In this document: one piece after another, positions 24,596 to 31,372 of the stretch
Layout: each line of letters starts with the position of its first letter
Numbering within the stretch: the first letter of the stretch is position 1
Assembly (NCBI GenBank): GCA_964473865.1
Contig: CAYYQN010000016.1
Location: 25,763-89,762, forward strand
Direction: 5' to 3'
Length of the DNA stretch: 64,000 nucleotides
Origin: CAIMUX01 sp964473865
GTDB lineage: Bacteria; Eisenbacteria; RBG-16-71-46; CAIMUX01
Position numbers and translations under genes: made by a program
The notes under the pieces: generated by a model
What the model saw: only the letters and a program-made list of their open reading frames with translations
What the model was told of the DNA's origin: nothing
Database searches by the model: none

Positions 24596-24997
24596 TCAAC
24601 TCGCTTCTGTCGCCGGATTCCGCGCGTCATCCCCCGGAGATTCTCCCTCGTAGTCACATCGATTCGATGGGGTCTCGAAGATGGTGACCCGGCAAAGGCC
24701 GGGAAGCGCAGGCTGAAGCCGCTCCCAGATCCAGCGAGCGAGATGCTCGGAAGTCGGGTTCTCCAGTCCCGGGACGGCATTCAGGAAGGAATGGTCCAGC
24801 GGGGCCAGAACCGAGCGGACCACCTGGCTCAGAGCAGCGTAATCGATGACCCACCCCGTCCGCGGCTCCGCGTCTCCGCGCACCGAGACTTCCACTTCGA
24901 AGCCATGCCCATGGAGGCGCCGGCACTTGTGGTCCTCCGGCAGCAGCGGGAGAAAGTGCGCGGCGTCAAACCGGAAGCGCTTGGCCAGGGTGTACAT
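24596..24997 (-). CDS. queD: 6-carboxytetrahydropterin / 6-pyruvoyltetrahydropterin synthase family
   Basis: A 133-residue QueD/PTPS-type enzyme that converts dihydroneopterin triphosphate to a 6-substituted tetrahydropterin. In most bacteria this is the second step towards queuosine. Zinc ligands are His14, His29 and His31 (FDAAHF and CRRLHGHGF), and Cys25 is the catalytic cysteine. WVIDYAAL and FETPSNRCDYEG are the remaining family motifs. CxxxHGH is compatible with QueD, but the presence of a pterin dehydratase gene at the window start leaves a tetrahydrobiopterin role open. No other queuosine gene is nearby. Confidence 0.88.
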   Translation of the reverse strand: MYTLAKRFRFDAAHFLPLLPEDHKCRRLHGHGFEVEVSVRGDAEPRTGWVIDYAALSQVVRSVLAPLDHSFLNAVPGLENPTSEHLARWIWERLQPALPGLCRVTIFETPSNRCDYEGESPGDDARNPATEAS

Positions 24998-25373
24998 GAC
25001 AAAACCTCCCCCCTACCCGCGGCCGGGGTCGCCCTCCGGCGCCCGCGAGAGGCCCGGCGCCCCCCGCAGAGGACCCCGGAGCCCGTGGCCGAGAGACCAC
25101 CGGCAGAAGATACCGCACTCGCGCCCCACAGCCACCCCGGATCCCGGGCCGGCAGGATTCCGCTCGTCAGCACGGACACCGGTGTGCGGCACCTACTCCC
25201 GGTCCCGCGGACGCGTTCACCCCGCCAGCGGCGGCCCGCCCCAAGGCGAGCGGACCGTTCCGCGCGGTTCTCGGTTTGACGCGTGCCGCGATTGGCTGCT
25301 AAGCTGCCCCGCTGCCCGGGGCCAGCACCCGGGGCGATACCGGAGGCATCCGTCATCAGGGAGGTCGAGGACC
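24998..25373. other. promoter region between queD and ferredoxin genes
   Basis: This 376-bp gap separates two divergent genes. A possible plus-strand promoter is TTGACG (25276-25281), an 18-bp spacer, and TAAGCT (25300-25305). A GCCCCG / CGGGGC stem then lies in the ferredoxin leader near 25308-25335. I see no gene in the remainder. Confidence 0.4.
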
Positions 25374-25664
25374 ATGGCTACCCATATCACGAATGAGTGC
25401 ATCAACTGCGGCGCCTGCGAGCCCGAGTGCCCCAACGGAGCCATCCACGAAGGCGATGAAATCTACGTGATCGACCCCGATCTCTGCTCGGAGTGCGTCG
25501 GCTTCCACGACGAGGAGCAGTGCCAGGCGGTCTGCCCGGTCTCCTGCTGCCTTCCTGATCCGAATCGGCCGGAGACGGAGGAGCAGGCACTCGAGAAGGT
25601 CCGAAGGATCCACCCGGACAAGACGTTCGATCCGGGCAACCTCCCTTCGCGCTTTCGCAAGTAG
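25374..25664 (+). CDS. YfhL-family 4Fe-4S dicluster ferredoxin
   Basis: A 96-residue bacterial-type ferredoxin with two 4Fe-4S clusters, a cytosolic low-potential electron carrier. The first cluster motif is CINCGACEPECP. The second, CSECVGFHDEEQCQAVCPVSC, has the extra residues between the second and third cysteines that mark the YfhL/Allochromatium-type subgroup. The tail continues another 35 residues with a helical EEQALEKVRRIHPD segment. The ATG follows GGGAGGTCGAGG. It is followed at some distance by the DegP gene, with no functional link evident. Confidence 0.92.
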   Translation: MATHITNECINCGACEPECPNGAIHEGDEIYVIDPDLCSECVGFHDEEQCQAVCPVSCCLPDPNRPETEEQALEKVRRIHPDKTFDPGNLPSRFRK

Positions 25665-25911
25665 GTCCTCGGAGCGAGCCTCCGGATGCCGATCGGCGAG
25701 GGGCGGGCGAGCGGATCCGGCCCGACTCCTCGCCCTTGGCCCCCGCCTGCGGTCCGATCGGTCGGCGGGTCCCGTTCGCGGCCTGGGAACATTCCCAGGG
25801 CGCCGGGGTTCTCCTGCATCCGAAATCCCACCGATCCTGGGAACCAGTACGTGGCGCCACCGGGGCCGCGACCCTGCAACGGTGCGGCCGGGGCGTGGAG
25901 GTAAGAGGAGT

Positions 25912-27432
25912 ATGAATCGCCGAATTGTCGGGTTATCGATTGCCTTTGGCGTCCTCGGAGCCTTGGCTCTGCTGGCTCGCCCACTGGATCTGCACCTGAG
26001 CATCTCGCGGGGCGCGTCCGCAGTGACGGCGGGTGTCCACGCCGCCCCGGCCGTCGCCAAGGCTCAAACCGCGCAGGATGGCGTCGAGAGCCTGCGTAGC
26101 CAGAGCAAGGCGTTCGTGTCCATCGCCAAGAAGGTGCTCCCGTCGGTCGTCACGATCGTCTGCGAGAAGACGGTCCAGGTGACCGGCCTTCCCGGACAGG
26201 GAGGCTCCCCCTTCTTCTCCGACCCGTTCTTTGGACGGTTCTTCCAGACGCCCGACCGAGTGCCGGAGACCGGCTCCGGTTCCGGCGTCATCGTGAGCGC
26301 GGACGGTTACATTCTCACCAACAACCATGTCGTGCGGAACGCGGACAAGATCCGCGTCACCCTGGAAAACGGCCGATCGTTCGATGCTGAGGTTGTGGGC
26401 ACCGATCCAAAGAGCGACGTCGCCGTGATCAAGATCAAGGCCGACGGGCTCGACCCGGCGAAGCTGGGCGACTCCGACCACCTCGAGGTCGGGGAGTGGG
26501 TGCTGGCGGTGGGCAATCCATTTCAGCTCTCCTCGACGGTCACCGCCGGGATCGTGAGCGCGGTCGGCCGGAGCAACATCGGGCTCGCGGACTACGAAGA
26601 CTTCATCCAGACCGACGCCGCCATCAATCCCGGCAACTCCGGCGGCGCCCTGGTGAATCTCGACGGCGACGTGGTCGGCATCAACACCGCGATCGCTTCC
26701 CGGAACGGCGGCAATCAGGGCGTCGGCTTCGCCATTCCCATCAACATGGCCAGCCGGATCATGGACAGCCTCATCGACCACGGAAGAGTCGTGCGCGGGT
26801 GGCTCGGCGTCAGCATCCAGAACATCAACGACACCACCGCCGAGATCTTCGGCATGGATCGTCCGCGGGGGGCACTCGTCGGGCAGGTGTCGCCGGGAAG
26901 TCCGGCCGAGGATGCCGGAATCCGTCAGGGTGATGTGATCCTGAGCATCAACGACGCGCCCGTGAAGGACGTCGAGGATCTCCAGCTCAAGGTCGTGGAC
27001 TATGCTCCGGGCACCCGGGTCGACCTCCGCATCCTGCGAGAGGGCGATGAGCGCACGATTACGGTCAAGCTCGGCGAACTGGAGAGCGAAGCGACCGACC
27101 GGCCCGGAAGCGGCGAGTCGCCGGGAGTCCGTTCCGACCGTACTGCCGACCTGGGACTGAGCCTGGAAGAGCTGACCCGGGCCGTCCGCCGGGAACTGGA
27201 CATCCCCGCGGGCGTGGAGGGCTTGCTGGTGACGGAGGTCAACCCTGCCAAGCCCGCCGGACGCGCAGGGTTACAGCGGGGAGACATCATCACGAAGGTG
27301 GGAGGCCAGGAGGTTCTGAGCCTCCGCTCGTTCGAGACCGCGATCCGGGACGCCCGTCCGGGGAAGCCCGTCCTCTTTTTGGTGCGTCGGGGTGATATGG
27401 AGAGCTTCCTCGGAGTGCGCATTCCGGAGTAA
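25912..27432 (+). CDS. degP: DegP/HtrA-type periplasmic serine protease
   Basis: A 506-residue envelope protease and chaperone that degrades misfolded secreted proteins. An N-terminal hydrophobic segment (residues 5-23) serves as signal or anchor. The trypsin-like domain has the full triad: His139 in ILTNNHVV, Asp169 in KSDVAVIKI and Ser243 in NPGNSGGALV. Two PDZ domains follow, starting near RGWLGVSIQN and DLGLSLEELT, as in DegP and DegQ. The ATG at 25912 has GGAGGT 9 nt upstream. A strong hairpin begins 15 nt after the stop. The enzyme fits the large load of secreted proteins encoded in the window. Confidence 0.94.
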   Translation: MNRRIVGLSIAFGVLGALALLARPLDLHLSISRGASAVTAGVHAAPAVAKAQTAQDGVESLRSQSKAFVSIAKKVLPSVVTIVCEKTVQVTGLPGQGGSPFFSDPFFGRFFQTPDRVPETGSGSGVIVSADGYILTNNHVVRNADKIRVTLENGRSFDAEVVGTDPKSDVAVIKIKADGLDPAKLGDSDHLEVGEWVLAVGNPFQLSSTVTAGIVSAVGRSNIGLADYEDFIQTDAAINPGNSGGALVNLDGDVVGINTAIASRNGGNQGVGFAIPINMASRIMDSLIDHGRVVRGWLGVSIQNINDTTAEIFGMDRPRGALVGQVSPGSPAEDAGIRQGDVILSINDAPVKDVEDLQLKVVDYAPGTRVDLRILREGDERTITVKLGELESEATDRPGSGESPGVRSDRTADLGLSLEELTRAVRRELDIPAGVEGLLVTEVNPAKPAGRAGLQRGDIITKVGGQEVLSLRSFETAIRDARPGKPVLFLVRRGDMESFLGVRIPE

Positions 27433-27446
27433 GATCGGTTGTTCCA

Positions 27447-27476
27447 GGCCGGAGGTGCCGACCGGCATCTCCGGCC
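27447..27476 (+). terminator. 13-bp hairpin after degP
   Basis: GGCCGGAGGTGCC pairs with GGCATCTCCGGCC over 13 positions with one G-U pair and a GACC tetraloop. It begins 15 nt after the degP stop codon. The following sequence CCGAGCGG has no T-run. Confidence 0.6.
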
Positions 27477-27598
27477 CCGAGCGGTCGTCCCCGACAGCGT
27501 GGGTCGGCCAGGAGGACGGCGGCGGGAGGCGCCTCGGTGAAGTCCGAGCACCGCAACCGTCGATCCGGGACCGCAGAACGAGGAGTGGAGTGACCCCG

Positions 27599-27877
27599 AT
27601 GTTTGACGAGACCGAACCCGGCGAGGCCAACGAGACCGTCGAGCCGACCCCGGAGTTCCACACCATCCGCAGCAAGTACGAGTTCGTGATGGCCTGTGCG
27701 AAGGAGGCCGAGCGTCTGAATGACCGGATGCGCAACAACGGAATCCGGCCGATCCGAAAGGTGACGGTTGAGGCGATCGACCGGGTCCGCGTCGGCACCT
27801 CGAAGATCACCTACAGCGAACCGCCGGCGCCACCGGAGGAGGCGCCGAAGGAGACGACGTACTTCTTCGGTTCCTGA
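27599..27877 (+). CDS. rpoZ: DNA-directed RNA polymerase omega subunit
   Basis: A 92-residue omega-like subunit, which helps assembly and stability of RNA polymerase. The core KYEFVMACAKEAERLND (residues 24-40) matches the omega pattern [KR][YF].[FL]V..A..RA..L. It is followed by RKVTVEAIDRVRVGTSKITY, where omega proteins normally have KPVTIALEEIA. An acidic N-terminal extension (ETEPGEANETVEPTPE) and a short acidic tail flank the core. The ATG at 27599 follows a GGAG at suitable spacing. The usual neighbours gmk or coaBC are absent, but the sequence match is good. Confidence 0.82.
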   Translation: MFDETEPGEANETVEPTPEFHTIRSKYEFVMACAKEAERLNDRMRNNGIRPIRKVTVEAIDRVRVGTSKITYSEPPAPPEEAPKETTYFFGS

Positions 27878-28123
27878 GGCGCACCATCGGCACTTTGCCG
27901 TCACCGACTGTCGTCGACGTGGTCGGCTCCCATGGGCCCAGCAGTCTGCTCATGCTCCCGCCCGTGTGAGCACGCAGACGAATCCGATCCAGGGCCGGGT
28001 GATCACACCCGGCCTGACCGTATCGGCGAGTGACTCCCCGGCCTGAGGGGTTCGGCCAGTGATCCCCGACCTGACCGTACCGGCGAGTCGTCCCCCGGCC
28101 CGCTGCCCGACTCCCGCCCGGTT
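27878..28123. repeat. intergenic region with a two-copy imperfect repeat
   Basis: This stretch holds no gene that I can support. Two imperfect copies of a roughly 45-bp sequence begin at 27999 and 28059. Both contain GTGATC, CCTGACCGTA[TC]CGGCGAGT and then CCCCGGCC. Between them lies CCCCGGCCTGAGGGG, a small stem. The repeats precede the first M1 peptidase gene and may be leftovers of a small duplicated element. Confidence 0.5.
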
Positions 28124-28153
28124 CCGACATCCCGGATGATTTCGTGCTACACT
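28124..28153 (+). promoter_or_regulatory. possible promoter for the first M1 peptidase
   Basis: CCGACA (28124-28129) and TACACT (28148-28153) are separated by 18 bp, which would leave a leader of about 150 nt. The same GCTACACT string occurs upstream of the second M1 gene at 31263-31270, which supports it as a shared -10 element. Confidence 0.4.
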
Positions 28154-28308
28154 CAACCGAGAGGCACGAATCTGCCGCGAGGCAGCCCCTCACGGCGCCC
28201 CGGCGCCCGTTCGGAATCCGGATGGGCGTTCTCTGCGTCAATCGATCGGTTTCGGACCTCCCGGAATCGGGGAAGGTCGATGGAAACGCCACCTGGAGGA
28301 TCACCCCA

Positions 28309-31080
28309 ATGATTTCGGCCCGTCGGCGCGGCCTGGCGCTTGCAGCTCTGCTTGCTGCGCTTTCGTTTCTCAGCCTTTCGTCCCCGAATCCGGCCGTTGC
28401 CTCTCCCGCTGCCGACCAGGGCCCCCGCACCCTCGAAAAGGAGTGGTTCCCGCCGACTCCGGCGGGATGGCCGGGCGCCTGGCTCGACCCCCGAGACCCG
28501 GCCCCCTACCTGGCATTCCACCAGGCAGCCACGATGCGCTCCAAGTCCGGGCTGCGCGAGGAGCCGTCTCCGAACCAGGCGCTCTATGACGCCCGGTACT
28601 ACGCCCTGGATCTCTCGCTGAGTCCGACCACTCAGGTGCTCACCGGAACCGTCACGATGCGGTTGACGGTCACCGGCGGCCCACTTGCGCAGGTCGACCT
28701 CGACCTCGCCGACAACATGGTCGTCTCCTCCCTGACCTGCGCGGGTCTGCCGGCGAGCTATACCCACGCCGGGGGGATCCTGAACGTGACCCTGGATCGC
28801 TCCTACGACAACGGAGAGGACGCCACCTTGGTGATCCAGTACGCGGGCAACCCGGACGGGAGCTCGTTCGGCTGGGACAGCGCCGATGGTTCTCCCATGA
28901 TCTGGACGCTGAGCGAGGCTTTTGGAGCCCGGACCTGGTGGCCCTGCAAGGACTACCCGGACGACAAGGCCGACTCGGTCGACGTGCGGGTCACCGTGCC
29001 CACCGGCCTCATCACCGTCAGCAACGGGACGCTGCGCCAGCAGACGGACAACGGCACCCAGGCGTTCAGCTGGTGGCACGAGTCGCACCCGATCACCACC
29101 TACCTGGTGTCCCTGGCCATCCACCCGTACCACGTCTACTCCGACTGGTATGTCTCCCTCGCCGGCGATTCGACGGAGATCCGCTTCCATAACTGGCAGT
29201 CGAGCATCCCGGGGGTGGAGCAAGTGCAGGCGAAGGTGAAGACGATGATGGGGATCTTCGCCGACCGCTTCGGAGACTACCCGTTCGCCGATGAGAAGTA
29301 CGGCCACGCCGAGTTCCCCTGGGGCGGCGGAATGGAGCACCAGACCTGCACCAGCCTAGGCTACTTCGGAGAGTCGGTGGTCGCACATGAGTTGTGCCAT
29401 CAGTGGTGGGGGGACATGATCACCTGCGCCACCTTCAACCACGTCTGGCTGAACGAAGGATTCGCCACCTACGGCGAGGCCATCTACCGCGAGGAGACGG
29501 AAGGGCCCGAAGCCTACCTCGACGAAATGCTGGCCGCGCAGTTCTTCGGCTCGGGAACCATCTACGTTCCCCAAACCAACGACTGGGGCCGGATCTTCGA
29601 CTCCAACCTGTCCTACAACAAGGCGTCGTGGATCCCGCACATGCTTCGCGGGATGATGGGGGACTCGACGTTCTTTGCGGCCCTGGCCGAGTACCGCGAC
29701 CGCTTCGAGTACGCCTCGGCCACCACCGAAGAGTTCCAGGCCGCGATGGAAGATGTCTCCGGCCGGGATCTCGACGCCTTCTTCCAGGAATGGGTTTACG
29801 GCGAGTACTTCCCGATCTATCAGTACGACTGGTCCACCGCCGCGGCCGGTGGCGGCTGGGATCTGACCCTGACCGTGAACCAACTGCAGGGCTGGCAGCT
29901 CTTCGCCATGCCGATCGAGATCTCGGTCACCACTACCGCCGGCGACGAGACCTTCCAGATCGAGAACGCCGCGCTCGCCAGCGAGGTCTTCACCTTGCAC
30001 ACGGCAGGCGAGCCCACGAGCGTGGCGCTCGATCCCAACCACTGGATCCTGCGCCAGGTCAACGCCCCGCTACCGGAGCCGGCCTTCGACCGTTCGCTCC
30101 TGTTGGTGAACGGCGTGGACTGGGCCACCTACGGCACCGAGATCAGCACCGCCTACCAGGACCGCGCCTTCACCGGGAACTACCCGACGGACTTCTGGGA
30201 CATCTTTGAGGCCCCGGCCGGGGGGTATCCCACCACGCTCCCGGTACCGCTGGGACATGGCACGGTCCCGCCCGAGGTGATGGGCCACTATCGGACGGTG
30301 GTCTGGATCGGGAACAACTTCAACGGCGACCTGTCCGCATGGATGGACTCGCCCATCTACTCCTATCTGATGGCGGGCGGCAATCTCTTCCTTCTTTCGC
30401 GCCACGGCAGCCAGTTCCTGAGCGGTCCGCTGCAGACCTACCTCGATGTCTCCTTCCTGGGCAACGGAAGTGTCATCGACTGTGTCGCCACCTATGCGGG
30501 TCTGACGAACATCACGCGGGTCGGGTCGCAGGACCAGGTTTCCGGGTTCGACACCGCGGTGGGACCGGAGACGACGCTGCTGTACAAGTCGGTCGTGGGG
30601 CACGTTCCCAACTGGGGCCTCGGCGCGATCCGGATTCCGCCGGGCGGCGGCACCTACAATCCGCAGGGAGGCCGACTGGCGTTCTTGAGCGGGCGTCCCT
30701 ACCGGTGGAGCCACGCCAGCCTGCGGACCAACTGCGAGTACATCCTCGGCAACCTGCTCGGACTCGGACCGCTCACCGGCGCGCCGGTAGCCTCGATCCC
30801 CGCACGGCTCACGCTCAGCCCGGCAGCACCCAATCCGTTCCGCACCGAGACAGTGCTGCGGCTTGCGCTGCCCGGCGCTGCGGAGGCGCGGATGGAGGTC
30901 TTCGATCTCTCCGGCCGCCGGGTGCGCACGCTGCTCGACGCCGCGGTTCCCGCCGGCGAGCTCTGGGTCCGGTGGGACGGGCGCGACGCGGCCGGGAGAG
31001 CGGTCCCCTCGGGGGTCTACTTCCTCCGCCTGGCTGCCGGGACGGAAACCCGGGAGGAGCGGATCCTGCGCACGCGCTGA
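28309..31080 (+). CDS. secreted M1-family metallopeptidase with C-terminal sorting-like domain
   Basis: A 923-residue exported zinc aminopeptidase-like enzyme. After a signal peptide, the beta domain begins near YYALDLSLSP. The zinc site is HELCH (His360, Glu361, His364) with Glu383 in NEGFATYGE. The substrate-binding motif reads GGGMEHQT in place of the usual GAMEN. After the catalytic part, residues 590-820 form a domain starting LLVNGVDWATYG and containing VVWIGNNFNG. It resembles a glutamine-amidotransferase-like fold of unknown role. The last 90 residues (LSPAAPNPF to GVYFLRLAAGTETREERILR) are a FlgD-like type IX-like domain. ATG 28309 has GGAGGA 8 nt before it. Confidence 0.88.
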   Translation: MISARRRGLALAALLAALSFLSLSSPNPAVASPAADQGPRTLEKEWFPPTPAGWPGAWLDPRDPAPYLAFHQAATMRSKSGLREEPSPNQALYDARYYALDLSLSPTTQVLTGTVTMRLTVTGGPLAQVDLDLADNMVVSSLTCAGLPASYTHAGGILNVTLDRSYDNGEDATLVIQYAGNPDGSSFGWDSADGSPMIWTLSEAFGARTWWPCKDYPDDKADSVDVRVTVPTGLITVSNGTLRQQTDNGTQAFSWWHESHPITTYLVSLAIHPYHVYSDWYVSLAGDSTEIRFHNWQSSIPGVEQVQAKVKTMMGIFADRFGDYPFADEKYGHAEFPWGGGMEHQTCTSLGYFGESVVAHELCHQWWGDMITCATFNHVWLNEGFATYGEAIYREETEGPEAYLDEMLAAQFFGSGTIYVPQTNDWGRIFDSNLSYNKASWIPHMLRGMMGDSTFFAALAEYRDRFEYASATTEEFQAAMEDVSGRDLDAFFQEWVYGEYFPIYQYDWSTAAAGGGWDLTLTVNQLQGWQLFAMPIEISVTTTAGDETFQIENAALASEVFTLHTAGEPTSVALDPNHWILRQVNAPLPEPAFDRSLLLVNGVDWATYGTEISTAYQDRAFTGNYPTDFWDIFEAPAGGYPTTLPVPLGHGTVPPEVMGHYRTVVWIGNNFNGDLSAWMDSPIYSYLMAGGNLFLLSRHGSQFLSGPLQTYLDVSFLGNGSVIDCVATYAGLTNITRVGSQDQVSGFDTAVGPETTLLYKSVVGHVPNWGLGAIRIPPGGGTYNPQGGRLAFLSGRPYRWSHASLRTNCEYILGNLLGLGPLTGAPVASIPARLTLSPAAPNPFRTETVLRLALPGAAEARMEVFDLSGRRVRTLLDAAVPAGELWVRWDGRDAAGRAVPSGVYFLRLAAGTETREERILRTR

Positions 31081-31107
31081 TCGACGGCAACCCTGTCGCG
31101 GGGTCAC

Positions 31108-31142
31108 GAAGCCGCCTCTCCGGCGTTCGCGGAGGCGGCTTC
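31108..31142 (+). terminator. 11-bp hairpin after the first M1 gene
   Basis: GAAGCCGCCTC pairs exactly with GAGGCGGCTTC around a 13-nt loop, starting 28 nt after the stop codon. It is followed by CTTCATAC, with only a hint of a T-tract. It separates the two tandem peptidase genes, which may thus be transcribed separately. Confidence 0.6.
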
Positions 31143-31372
31143 CTTCATACGGAGGCGATCTTCCTCCCGGCGAGGAGGGTCGCCCCTTCGCCCGCGGCCG
31201 CCGAGGCAGGCGGCGGGGCCGAAACGCCGCCAGGCAAAGGGATCGCATCGGCGATCGATTGCGCTACACTGCGCTTGCGGCATGGCTCCACTCCGGAGCC
31301 GCGCCGCGTCGGCCCGCACGGCCGACCCGCGCCGGCCGTCGGTCTGCGGGCGGCTCCTCGGAGGCGTACCAG

